21,686 bases of DNA, taken from contig JACKPB010000020.1 in assembly GCA_024233875.1 (NCBI GenBank), positions 1 through 21,686 of the forward strand. The letters run 5' to 3'. A program made the translations under genes and the position numbers. Below the pieces are notes generated by a model. The model ran no database searches, had not been told where the DNA came from, and saw only the letters and a list, made by a program, of their open reading frames with translations. Source of the stretch: Leptospiraceae bacterium. Its GTDB lineage: Bacteria; Spirochaetota; Leptospiria; Leptospirales; Leptospiraceae. Below are positions 1 to 7,417 of this stretch, one piece after another; the first letter of the stretch is position 1; every line of letters begins with the position of its first letter.

Positions 1-30
1 GGAACCTCTAAAAACCTCCTGAAAAAATAG
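1..30 (+). repeat. Left terminal inverted repeat of the IS
   Basis: Starts GGAACCTCTA, identical to the first ten bases of the right end read on the other strand; an internal AAAAAAT run also matches. It is the presumed transposase binding end. Confidence 0.8.
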
Positions 31-64
31 TACACAAATTTAGAGTATTTTATAAAAAAGGATT

Positions 65-1078
65 ATGAACCTTTTTGAGCCAAACAAACGCAAAGATAAG
101 CTAGAAAACTTAGGTGATCCGTTATTAAAACTGAATGAACTTGTAAATTTTGAGATTTACCGGGATGATCTGGAAAGTATGTATAAATCAGGAACAGAAA
201 AAGGTGGTCGTCCTCCTTACGATCCAATAAAAATGCTTAAAGTTTTAATTCTTCAAAGGCTCTACAATCTTTCTGATAGACAAACTGAATTTCAAATCAA
301 TGATAGAGCCTCATTTCAAAGATTTTTAGGAGTTGGTGCGTATGAATCTCTTCCTGATGAAAAAACAATTTGGTTGTTTCGGGAGAGGCTGATCAAAGAA
401 GGATTAGATAAAATCCTGTTTGATAAACTAAAATATTGGATCAAGAAATCGGGCTTTATTTTAAATGAAGGAGCAATAGTAGACGCAAGTATTGTTCAGG
501 TTCCCATTCAGAGGAATACAGAAGAAGAAAATGAAGCTATCAAAGAAGATAAAACTCCCGAAGGTTGGGAAGAAAATGGACGAATGTATGCTCAAAAAGA
601 CATAGATGCAAGATGGACAAAGAAACATAATAAATCATATTACGGTTATAAGAACCATATACTAGTTGAAAAAGAAACCAAAATCATAAGGGATTATGAA
701 GTTACACCTGCTTCAGTCCATGATTCGCAAGTTTATGAATCTTTACTGAATGAAGTAAAAGGAGAGGAAGCTGTATTTGCGGATTCAGCATATAGTAGCG
801 AAGAGCTAAAAAAGGTCACACGAGAAAAATTAGCAGAGCCACTATTTTGTATCAAAAGAAAGCGAAATAAGAAGTTAAATAAAATCGAAATAGAATGGAA
901 CCGATGTTTATCCAAAATTAGATGTAGGGTCGAGCATGTATTTGGTGATCTGAAATCATTTGGAATGAATCGAATCAGAAGTATTGGGATCGAGAGGGCG
1001 AAATTGCAAATATTCTTGGGTAATTTTTTATACAATATCAGAAGGACAATTTATCTCAAAGGGGCTACCCATATCTAG
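65..1078 (+). CDS. IS5-family DDE transposase
   Basis: A 337-residue protein that would cut and join the element's ends during transposition. The N-terminal part (about residues 45-115, GGRPPYDPIKMLKVLILQRL and following) is the DUF772-type helical region of IS5 transposases. The DDE catalytic core follows: the first Asp in VDASIVQVP (about residue 141), YYGYKNHILVE with HDSQVYESLL in the middle, the second Asp in FADSAYSSEE (about 241), and the Glu in RVEHVFGDLK near residue 293. AAAGGA lies just before the ATG and supports this start. The frame is intact and of normal family length, so the element could be active. Nothing suggests a link to the genes on its right; it stops about 60 bp short of the regulator's upstream palindrome. 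Confidence 0.92.
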   Translation: MNLFEPNKRKDKLENLGDPLLKLNELVNFEIYRDDLESMYKSGTEKGGRPPYDPIKMLKVLILQRLYNLSDRQTEFQINDRASFQRFLGVGAYESLPDEKTIWLFRERLIKEGLDKILFDKLKYWIKKSGFILNEGAIVDASIVQVPIQRNTEEENEAIKEDKTPEGWEENGRMYAQKDIDARWTKKHNKSYYGYKNHILVEKETKIIRDYEVTPASVHDSQVYESLLNEVKGEEAVFADSAYSSEELKKVTREKLAEPLFCIKRKRNKKLNKIEIEWNRCLSKIRCRVEHVFGDLKSFGMNRIRSIGIERAKLQIFLGNFLYNIRRTIYLKGATHI

Positions 1079-1185
1079 ATACCGTGAAAACAAAGGGAAA
1101 ATGAAGAAAAATTCATTCAGGACAGTTAGTAAAACTTTATATGTTAAATAATATGATGAATCTTACAAAATCTCTTTGCTCATTC

Positions 1186-1215
1186 TATCATTTTTTGAAT
1201 GTAAATAGAGGTTCC
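1186..1215 (-). repeat. Right terminal inverted repeat of the IS
   Basis: Ends in TAGAGGTTCC, the reverse complement of the left end; defines the right boundary of the element at base 1215. Confidence 0.8.
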
Positions 1216-1274
1216 CTACATATTTGATATCAAGTAAATATTAGAAAGCTAGGTAGAAAATTTCTATTATTTTT

Positions 1275-1288
1275 TAGGACTAGTCCTA
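1275..1288. promoter_or_regulatory. Perfect 14-bp palindrome upstream of the response regulator gene
   Basis: TAGGACTAGTCCTA is a perfect palindrome, preceded by a T run and followed by GTTTTTAGG. It lies 68 bp before the regulator's ATG. The same architecture (T run, TAGG, six bases, CCTA, GTTT) recurs at 5222 and 6890 upstream of the two WKNG-repeat lipoprotein genes. A dimeric NarL/FixJ-type regulator typically binds such sites, so this is a candidate autoregulatory operator. The binding partner is inferred. Confidence 0.6.
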
Positions 1289-1355
1289 GTTTTTAGGTTT
1301 TGGTATGTTTTTTTAATTGATTTTTTTCAAATCTAACTTTGCTTTTATCTCAAGC

Positions 1356-1967
1356 ATGAACAAAATTAAAATTCTGGTGGTAGACGATCATTCAGTAGTT
1401 TCCATGGGCTTGAAATTTACATTTGAGGCAGACCCCCGATTTTCATTTTCGGGGATTTGCTCCTCTTTTAAATCTCTTTTAGAGTTCTTGGAACGAGACA
1501 CCATTGACATTATTTTATTGGATTTAAAATTACCTGACGTAAATGATTTAGACTCGGTGCCTCTGCTCAGGGAAAAATATCCAAATATCAAAATCATTGT
1601 TTTTACTATGCATGAAGGTAGGCATTACTATACCAAAGCACTTAGTTATAAAGTGGATGCCTATCTGATCAAATCAGAACTCATTTCCAATCTTCCCGAC
1701 ATTGTTTCCGGAGTTTTTAGAGGATTTTTCTATTCCAGTTTACAATTGCCAAAAAATCCTGAGCGGGAATACAGAAAAGATTTAAAGCCTATTGAAATTC
1801 AAATCGTTAAAATGTTAGAGAAAGGTTTGTTCTACGAAGATATTGCAAAAGAAATCAATAAATCACCCAAAACCATTGAATATCATCTGCAAAAACTAAA
1901 AAAAGAATTCAATGTTAAGAATAATATTGAATTGATTTCTAAGTTGAATCTAATCTATTTCAATTGA
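1356..1967 (+). CDS. NarL/FixJ-type response regulator
   Basis: About 203 residues from the ATG at 1356. An in-frame TTG at 1317 would add 13 residues (IFFKSNFAFISS) that do not belong to a receiver domain, so the ATG directly before NKIKILVVDDH is preferred, although no strong ribosome site precedes it. The receiver domain has the acidic pair in VVDDHS, the phosphoacceptor Asp in ILLDLKLPD, Thr in IVFTMHE and Lys in AYLIKSE. A short linker leads to a LuxR-type helix-turn-helix (LKPIEIQIVKMLEKG, then EDIAKEINKSPKTIEYHLQ). The gene converges on the histidine kinase gene with five bases between stop codons, so the two are the likely cognate pair although not co-transcribed. A palindrome upstream may be its own binding site. 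Confidence 0.88.
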   Translation: MNKIKILVVDDHSVVSMGLKFTFEADPRFSFSGICSSFKSLLEFLERDTIDIILLDLKLPDVNDLDSVPLLREKYPNIKIIVFTMHEGRHYYTKALSYKVDAYLIKSELISNLPDIVSGVFRGFFYSSLQLPKNPEREYRKDLKPIEIQIVKMLEKGLFYEDIAKEINKSPKTIEYHLQKLKKEFNVKNNIELISKLNLIYFN

Positions 1968-1972
1968 AACAC

Positions 1973-3982
1973 TCAATCGGGTAAGCGAACGGTGACTTTT
2001 GTTCCTTTTCCTTTTGTGCTTTCAAATAGCATCTCTCCGTGGTGGGACAAAATAATATTTTTTGAAATAATCAACCCGATCCCACTGGTGGACACTCCTA
2101 CTTCATTTAAGTTATTTTGATCGAGGCGATTCAGAAACTCAATTTTACCGGGTTCCATTCCTTCTCCTTCATCCTGAATTACGATTTTGTAATATTTCTC
2201 CTCCTGCTCCCCATAAATAGAAATATTTCGATTGGTAGGACTATGTTTCAAAGCATTGGAGAGAAGGTTACGGAGGACATGCGGGAAGAACTCTGCGTCT
2301 GCTTTGATTAGATCTTCTTCGTGTACATGGAGATGTATCTTTATTTTTTTCAATGATAATTGTGGTTCTATTTCTTTGATGATAGAATTTAGTAAAGGCA
2401 GAACTTCTATTATCTCTTTCCGGAAATCAATGCTTCCATTTTTAATTTTTTCCAGATTTAAAATTGTACTGATCATTTCAAGAGAATGCTTTAAGGATTC
2501 CCTACTCATATCAATATAAAAACTATGTTCTATCTCGTTCTGATAAATTTCCGGTTTTTTGATGATTTCCATTAGATTCATCACACCCAGAATTGGAGAT
2601 TTTAAATCATGGGAAATCGTCATGACCAGGTTGTCCTTTGCCCGATTGGCATTTTCCGCGATTTCTTTTTGTTCTCTGTACTCCAGAGTTCGTAATACAA
2701 CTTTAGTTTCGAGTTCGTTATTCAGATCATTCAGTTCGATACTTAAGTCTTCCGTCTTTTGAAATGCTTTTAAAAATCGATCCGATAGGACAACCGATTG
2801 GATGAAAATAAAAAACAATAGGCCAAAAGGTAATAAAAATGGAGAACGATAAGGGGTAGCATCGATGAAGATATCATTTATTACGGTGATGAATAAAATT
2901 AAAAAGCCCAAAGCAAATAATTTTGCCGCTTCTTCTCTCTGCAAAACAGCTTTTATCATGATGTATATTACATAAATTCCAATCGCAATGATAAGATAAT
3001 AAAAGGGAGAAGCAATATTACTAAAAAATAATGTATCTGTAACCAGAACGGTTACGATAAAAGCCAAACAGATAGAAATGACACCGGTAGTGATCTTGCG
3101 ATTGACAATTTTTGGATACAATTGCAAGAGAAACTGAAGGAGAACAACCGGCATCAACATAAAATCAACATAAATAAACCGATTGTACTGTAGATAACTG
3201 AGATTTGGAAAAAAATTATAAATCAAATGTTCTCCACGGAATAGAATTCGAGCAACTACCAATAATCCGAAAATCCCGAAATAAATGGTAGATTTTTCTT
3301 TTCTACGTATGATAAAAAGTCCGATATGGTACAAACTCATTATAAAAATACTTCCGATTATAAAGAGATCAATTCCCAGCTTCATACGACTAAACTGCTC
3401 CATTTCGACTGAGGTACCTAAATAGAGCGGTTCCCAGGCTCCTCCGCTTCGATGATGAAAATTAGATATTTGCACGACAATATCCAATTCGTCTTCTTCC
3501 ACCAGAAAAAAATTGGACTGTGTGGTGTTTTTGGGAATTGTCAACTCTCTGGATTTTCCGACCTGACCGTCACTCAAAAGAAGACGGCCATTGATCCATA
3601 GTTGATAGGCATTGCTGACATGATTGCGTCTGATACCATAAACTCCTTTTGTACCCGGTGGCAATTTTACTTTCAAGCGATGTGTTGCATAACCCTGACC
3701 GGGTAACTTTTTCCCGTTTAGAGTATGATCATTCCATCCGGAAGGTTCATGAATATAATGAAGAGGAGTGATACTTTCCTTTTTAAAATCATCAGGAGTG
3801 TACTGCTCCATCCAGTAAAATTCCCATTCTCCTTTTAGAGCGACTACACCCATGGTAGGGAAATCCCATGTACTGAGATCTATGATACCCTTCTGCGCAA
3901 GGGGTGTAGCTGAAAGATGGCCTGTGGAACCAACCAAAAATAAAGAGAGAGCAATGAATAGTGACAGGAGCTTTTGTCGCAT
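1973..3982 (-). CDS. 7TMR-DISM sensor histidine kinase
   Basis: About 669 residues from the ATG at 3982; a TTG two codons earlier is possible but gives no better signal. Order: signal peptide (RQKLLSLFIALSLFLVGSTG); an extracytoplasmic jelly-roll-like sensor region of roughly 160 residues (DLSTWDF, LKGEWEFYW, GYATHRL, LWINGRLL, ISNFHHRSGG) of the kind found in 7TMR-DISM receptors; seven membrane helices from about 205 to 400; a coiled coil; a HisKA domain with the phosphorylated His in TISHDLKSP (about residue 458); and a HATPase domain with N box NLLSNALKH, G1 box DEGEGM and G2 box TSGIGL. There is no receiver domain, so it must pass phosphate to a separate regulator, presumably the convergent gene ending at 1967. 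The ligand is unknown; the sensor fold suggests a small molecule or carbohydrate. Confidence 0.9.
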   Translation of the reverse strand: MRQKLLSLFIALSLFLVGSTGHLSATPLAQKGIIDLSTWDFPTMGVVALKGEWEFYWMEQYTPDDFKKESITPLHYIHEPSGWNDHTLNGKKLPGQGYATHRLKVKLPPGTKGVYGIRRNHVSNAYQLWINGRLLLSDGQVGKSRELTIPKNTTQSNFFLVEEDELDIVVQISNFHHRSGGAWEPLYLGTSVEMEQFSRMKLGIDLFIIGSIFIMSLYHIGLFIIRRKEKSTIYFGIFGLLVVARILFRGEHLIYNFFPNLSYLQYNRFIYVDFMLMPVVLLQFLLQLYPKIVNRKITTGVISICLAFIVTVLVTDTLFFSNIASPFYYLIIAIGIYVIYIMIKAVLQREEAAKLFALGFLILFITVINDIFIDATPYRSPFLLPFGLLFFIFIQSVVLSDRFLKAFQKTEDLSIELNDLNNELETKVVLRTLEYREQKEIAENANRAKDNLVMTISHDLKSPILGVMNLMEIIKKPEIYQNEIEHSFYIDMSRESLKHSLEMISTILNLEKIKNGSIDFRKEIIEVLPLLNSIIKEIEPQLSLKKIKIHLHVHEEDLIKADAEFFPHVLRNLLSNALKHSPTNRNISIYGEQEEKYYKIVIQDEGEGMEPGKIEFLNRLDQNNLNEVGVSTSGIGLIISKNIILSHHGEMLFESTKGKGTKVTVRLPD

Positions 3983-4106
3983 ACCCAAACAAATCTTTTC
4001 TCATTCCGTTTTCAAGCTATTAAATTTTAAAATTTCAGATTGAAATCTTATTTTATTCTATCGATAATTCTATCTGAAATAAGCCATGAATTGAGAATAT
4101 TGTCTA

Positions 4107-5084
4107 TCAATAGATATTAAGAAAAATGGATTGAACAAAGCTACTTTTTGTGCTATCCAAAGTAGTGAGTTCTTTCCAGGTTCCGTTCTTCCAATAGCCG
4201 GGTACTGCTACATTGGAACTATTGGTGCTATAACCGGCGGCATACACATCGGATCCGGAAACTACTATCGAAATGACCGAGCTATCTTTTGTAGAGTCCA
4301 GGGGAGTGACTGCTGTCCAGGTTCCGTTCTTCCAATAGCCGGGTACTGCTACATTGGAACTATTCTTACTGTAACCACCTGCATACACATCGGAGCCGGA
4401 AACTGCGAGGGATAAGACGTAGCTATCTTTGGTTGTCTCCAGAGGAGTTAATGCTGTCCAGGTTCCATTCTTCCAATAGCCGCCAACTGATACACCGGAA
4501 CTGTTTTGACTAAATCCGGCGGCGTACACATCAGAACCCGAAACTACAATGGAATAGATCCGGCTGAATTTTGTAGCGTCCAGTGGAGTGAGAGCCGTCC
4601 AAGTTCCGTTCTTCCAATAGCCGGGGGTCGAAATATTAGAAGAGTTGTTATTTGATCCTGCGGCATACACATCGGATCCGGAAACCACTATCGAATTGAG
4701 ACTGCCGGTTTTTGTCGTATCCAGAGGAGTGAGTTCTGTCCAGGTTCCGTTCTTCCAATAACCGGGTACTCCTACATTGGAACTATTGGCGCTAAAACCG
4801 GCGGCATACACATCGGAACCGGAGACTGTAATCGAGTTGACGATACTTGGTTTTGAAGTATCCAGAGGTGTGAGACCGGTCCAGGTTTCATTTTTCCAAT
4901 AGCCGGCAACAGCTATATTGGAACTGTTCGAACTGAACCCTCCGGCATAAACATCAGTTGTTGTGGAGGAACGAATCGCCAGCGCTAGCAAACCTAGTTT
5001 TATTGAGTTATCATCTTTTGTTTCATTTTTACATCCGGTGGAGAGTAGTACGGATGCTAATAATGTTATGAATAGTAGTTTCAT
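4107..5084 (-). CDS. Lipoprotein with six 47-residue WKNG repeats (putative beta-propeller)
   Basis: About 325 residues from the ATG at 5084, which follows AAAGGA by a normal spacing; an in-frame ATG five codons upstream contains that ribosome site within its coding sequence and is unlikely. The lipoprotein signal MKLLFITLLASVLLSTGC puts the lipidated Cys at 18, so it should sit in a membrane facing outside the cytoplasm. A short linker is followed by exactly six tandem 47-residue repeats filling the rest of the protein, each of the form DVYAAGYS, NSSNV, GYWKNGTW, LTPLDSTK, IVVSGS. The alternating short-strand pattern suggests one propeller blade per repeat. I do not recognise a named family. 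It is the smaller paralogue of the gene at 5592-6752 and shares its upstream palindrome. The function is unknown; surface binding is plausible. Confidence 0.8.
   Translation of the reverse strand: MKLLFITLLASVLLSTGCKNETKDDNSIKLGLLALAIRSSTTTDVYAGGFSSNSSNIAVAGYWKNETWTGLTPLDTSKPSIVNSITVSGSDVYAAGFSANSSNVGVPGYWKNGTWTELTPLDTTKTGSLNSIVVSGSDVYAAGSNNNSSNISTPGYWKNGTWTALTPLDATKFSRIYSIVVSGSDVYAAGFSQNSSGVSVGGYWKNGTWTALTPLETTKDSYVLSLAVSGSDVYAGGYSKNSSNVAVPGYWKNGTWTAVTPLDSTKDSSVISIVVSGSDVYAAGYSTNSSNVAVPGYWKNGTWKELTTLDSTKSSFVQSIFLNIY
4110..4955 (-). repeat. Six in-frame 141-bp coding tandem repeats
   Basis: Six direct repeats of 141 bp (47 codons) make up 846 bp of this gene. Units are highly similar at DNA level (recurrent GTACACATCGGA-like and TTCCAATAGCCGG blocks on the + strand), so copy number could change by recombination within the gene or with its neighbour. 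Confidence 0.9.
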
Positions 5085-5221
5085 ATTTATTCCTTTCAAT
5101 ATAATTAAATTAGTATAGATTCGTATATATACTTTTTTTCATTTATTGTATAGTAGAGAATCTTAATATTTTAACATCAAATCATATTTAAAACTATCGA
5201 AAGAAAAATTTGACGAATTTT

Positions 5222-5235
5222 TAGGGGTATCCCTA
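5222..5235. promoter_or_regulatory. TAGGG-GTAT-CCCTA inverted repeat upstream of the six-repeat lipoprotein gene
   Basis: Inverted repeat with five-base arms, inside a T-run context that is nearly identical at 6890. It starts 138 bp from the ATG of the downstream (-) gene, exactly as its twin does. It resembles the palindrome before the response regulator gene at 1275. A candidate activator or repressor site. Confidence 0.6.
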
Positions 5236-5527
5236 GTTTTGACAGATGGTTTGACTACAAATATCTAGTTTTCTAATATCCAGATCAGTAACTTTCCTGA
5301 ATATAAGAAATATATACCCATTCTCAGAAATAATTGCGTTTTTCTATTCACGGTATGTAGCCATTTTATTGCTGATTTAATAATGAATACGCAAATACTT
5401 TTGAAAATGACTATAAGTTTTTTTATTGATGGATCTTTCTGTAGGATCGGAAGTTATGGAGGTTAAAATTAGAATGAATCACTACAGTGAAGATTGATCA
5501 TCCAATGATCGTATACCGTGATAATTT
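5236..5527. other. Intergenic stretch with no recognisable feature
   Basis: AT-rich sequence between the upstream palindrome of the six-repeat gene and the terminator of the seven-repeat gene. No convincing coding frame, RNA gene or strong repeat was seen on either strand. Confidence 0.5.
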
Positions 5528-5561
5528 AAAAATGGGATCCTATTTATGACAATGGATCCCA
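5528..5561 (-). terminator. Intrinsic terminator of the seven-repeat lipoprotein gene
   Basis: Read on the - strand: perfect 8-bp stem TGGGATCC / GGATCCCA with a 13-base loop, followed by TTTTTAAATT. It begins 31 bases after the stop codon at 5592, so transcription of the seven-repeat gene probably ends here and does not run into the six-repeat gene. Confidence 0.8.
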
Positions 5562-5591
5562 CTAGTTCTTAAATTTCCATAACAATCGAAA

Positions 5592-6752
5592 TCAATAGGT
5601 AGTAACAAAAATGGATTGAACATAGCTACTTTTTGTGCTATCCAAAGTAGTGAGTTCTTTCCAGGTTCCGTTCTTCCAATAGCCGGGTACTCCTACATTG
5701 GAACTATTGGTGCTATAACCGGCGGCATAAACATCGGAACCGGAGACTGTCATCGAGTTGAAGTAGACGATACTTGCTTTTGAAGTATCCAGAGGCGTGA
5801 GACCGGTCCATGTTCCATTTTTCCAATAGCCGGCAACCTGAACACTGGAACTGTTTGCACTGTATCCTGCGGCATACACATCGGATCCGGAAACTACTAT
5901 CGAATAGACCGAGCTATTTTTTGTAGAGTCCAGGGGAGTGACTGCTGTCCAGGTCCCATTTTTCCAGTAGCCGGCAACTAGTACACTGGAACTATTGGTG
6001 CTATAACCGCCGGCATACACATCGGAACCTGAAACTGCAAGGGATACGACGTAGCTATCTTTTGTAGAGTCTAGAGGCGCGAGACCGGTCCATGTTCCAT
6101 TTTTCCAGTAGCCGGGAACTGGTACATTGGAACTATTGGTGCTATAACCGGCGGCATACACATCAGAACCCGAAACTACAATGGAATAGATCCGGCTATC
6201 TTTGCTTGTCGCCAGAGGCGTGAGACTGGTCCAGGTTCCGTTCTTCCAATAGCCGGGTACTTTTACATCGAAACTATTGGTTCTATAACCGGTGGCATAC
6301 ATATCAGAACCCGAAACTAAAAAGGAATAGATCCGGTTATCTTTTGTAGAGTCCTGGGGAGTGACTGCTGTCCAGGTCCCATTTTTCCAGTAGCCAGCAA
6401 CTGGTACATTGGAACTATTGGTGCTAAAACCGGCGGCATACACATCGGAACCGGAGACTACCATCGAGTGTACCATACTTGATTTTGAAGTATCCAGAGG
6501 AGTGAGACCGGTCCAGGTTTCATTTTTCCAATAGCCGGCAACAGGTATACCGGAACTGTTCGAACTGTACCCTCCAGAATAAACATCAGTTGTTGTTGTA
6601 GTAGTCGTTGTTGTGGAGGAACCCGTACTCGGTTGTGGAATCGCCAGTGCTAGCAAACCAAGTTTCTGCGAGTTATCATCTGTTTTGTTTTTATTGCATC
6701 CACTGGATACTAATAATGATATGATGAACAGTATGAACAATAGTTGTTTCAT
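5592..6752 (-). CDS. Lipoprotein with seven 47-residue WKNG repeats (putative seven-bladed beta-propeller)
   Basis: A 386-residue paralogue of the protein at 4107-5084. AAAGGA before the ATG supports the start. The signal MKQLLFILFIISLLVSSGC puts the lipidated Cys at 19. The mature N-terminus carries a nine-residue Thr run (GSSTTTTTTTTTDVY) encoded by a trinucleotide repeat and much shorter in the paralogue. Seven tandem repeats follow (six of 47 residues, one of 49), each with DVYAAGYS, NSSNV, GYWKNGTW and VVSGS. Seven blades is the commonest propeller size, which supports that fold, but no named family is recognised. Upstream sequence out to the palindrome at 6890 resembles that of the paralogue, so promoter and gene were duplicated together. 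It has its own terminator. Likely exported and membrane-anchored; ligand unknown. Confidence 0.8.
   Translation of the reverse strand: MKQLLFILFIISLLVSSGCNKNKTDDNSQKLGLLALAIPQPSTGSSTTTTTTTTTDVYSGGYSSNSSGIPVAGYWKNETWTGLTPLDTSKSSMVHSMVVSGSDVYAAGFSTNSSNVPVAGYWKNGTWTAVTPQDSTKDNRIYSFLVSGSDMYATGYRTNSFDVKVPGYWKNGTWTSLTPLATSKDSRIYSIVVSGSDVYAAGYSTNSSNVPVPGYWKNGTWTGLAPLDSTKDSYVVSLAVSGSDVYAGGYSTNSSSVLVAGYWKNGTWTAVTPLDSTKNSSVYSIVVSGSDVYAAGYSANSSSVQVAGYWKNGTWTGLTPLDTSKASIVYFNSMTVSGSDVYAAGYSTNSSNVGVPGYWKNGTWKELTTLDSTKSSYVQSIFVTTY
5595..6587 (-). repeat. Seven in-frame 141/147-bp coding tandem repeats
   Basis: 331 codons arranged as seven repeats; the sixth carries a two-codon insertion (YFNS versus NS). 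Individual repeats resemble different repeats of the neighbouring paralogue, a mosaic pattern expected from unequal recombination or gene conversion. Confidence 0.88.
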
Positions 6753-6889
6753 TTTTATTCCTTTGATTGTATTTAGAACATTTTAGTATTTTGAATATGT
6801 AATTTTTCGCATATTGGATAATAGAGTATCCTAATCATTTAATATCCAATGATATTTAAAAGCATCGAAAGAAAAATTAGGCGAATTTT

Positions 6890-6903
6890 TAGGGGTATCC
6901 CTA
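6890..6903. promoter_or_regulatory. TAGGG-GTAT-CCCTA inverted repeat upstream of the seven-repeat lipoprotein gene
   Basis: Same 14 bases as at 5222, with the same flanks (GAATTTT before, GTTT after) and the same 138-bp offset from the ATG at 6752. It is well preserved, while the sequence between it and the ATG has drifted more, which argues for selection on the site. Confidence 0.62.
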
Positions 6904-6937
6904 GTTTATTGAAAAGATATATATCAATAACTCACAT

Positions 6938-6985
6938 AACGCAAAGTGCAGGGAGCCTGCCGGCAGCTTGGGCTATCGCCCAAAT
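6938..6985. other. GC-rich structured island of unknown role
   Basis: In an otherwise AT-rich gap, this stretch contains the palindrome CTGCCGGCAG (6957-6966) followed at once by the hairpin TTGGGC-TATC-GCCCAA (6968-6983). No U-run follows on either strand, so it is not a standard terminator. No coding frame is seen. The rest of 6986-7150 shows nothing recognisable. Confidence 0.4.
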
Positions 6986-7170
6986 CGATATTTAATATTC
7001 CTTCATCTATTCGGAACAATAAAGTTAGATTTTATTTTTAACCGATCTTCAGAAAAAGAATAGGATGAGATAATAAGAAGATTCGCATAAAATATACTCT
7101 CTCCTGATCTCCCAAAGAGCTCAAACCATGAATTTCATTTCTCACCTACTCTAAAAAAAAATGTAATCTT

Positions 7171-7199
7171 TTCAATGAATCATAAGTCAAACTTATAAT
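7171..7199 (+). promoter_or_regulatory. Promoter of the decayed PcfJ-like copy
   Basis: TTCAAT, 17-bp spacer, TATAAT. It aligns base for base with the promoter at 16513 upstream of the intact PcfJ-like gene, including the AGTCAAAC block in the spacer. Confidence 0.6.
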
Positions 7200-7235
7200 T
7201 TTCACGTTAGGCGAAATGATTTCATGGAGGAAATT

Positions 7236-7262
7236 ATGAGCCCTTTAATGAAAAGGAAATAA
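7236..7262 (+). other. Short leader ORF of the decayed copy (8 codons)
   Basis: GGAGG precedes an ATG opening MSPLMKRK then stop. It occupies the same place as the 14-codon leader ORF at 16578, with the ribosome site conserved better than the peptide. Whether it is translated is unknown. Confidence 0.35.
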
Positions 7263-7301
7263 GATCCAACCTAACTTAACCATTTAACTGAGGTTAAGAC
7301 T

Positions 7302-7417
7302 ATGAACATTAATATAGAATTCTTTCCGGAGTTTGATGAGGTCTTAGCGGATATGGGATGATGCGGAGCAGATCCGGAAAGAGAAGAGCATCCTTTCAGG
7401 TAGACTTATAACTATCC
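7302..7417 (+). pseudogene. Truncated, frameshifted 5' fragment of a PcfJ-like gene
   Basis: The reading frame starts MNINIEFFPEFDEVLADMG and stops at 7359-7361. The intact gene at 16653 reads ELFPEFDEVLADMGLDAE over the same bases; the stop here comes from loss of two bases (GGATTGGATGCGG became GGATGATGCGG). Similarity resumes out of frame through the CCGGAAAGAGAAG block and fades near 7417, inside the last codons of the convergent chemoreceptor gene. Including promoter and leader the duplicated segment runs from about 7151 to 7417. The remaining 500 or so codons are absent. Confidence 0.85.

Larger units (their letters stand above)
1..1215 (+). mobile_element. Complete IS5-family-like insertion sequence
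   Basis: A 1215-bp element bounded by imperfect terminal inverted repeats. The left end reads GGAACCTCTAAAAAC and the reverse complement of the right end reads GGAACCTCTATTTAC; the first ten bases are identical and matches continue patchily inward. It contains one transposase gene in the same orientation. Length, the GG-starting ends and a single DDE transposase fit the IS5 family. The base after the right end begins CTACA; the left flank lies outside the window, so a target duplication cannot be tested. The window begins exactly on the first base of the element, which suggests an assembly break in a multicopy sequence. Confidence 0.88.

Noticed and set aside
1216..1220. Target-site duplication of the IS
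   Set aside because: Only the right flank is visible, so a duplication cannot be shown.
4131..4415. Plus-strand open frame opposite the six-repeat lipoprotein gene
   Set aside because: It is the antisense reading of the 141-bp coding repeats and has no start signal.
6930..6995. Possible integron attC site
   Set aside because: It has an AAC-containing left end and internal hairpins, but no matching GTTRRRY partner on the right and no integrase in view.
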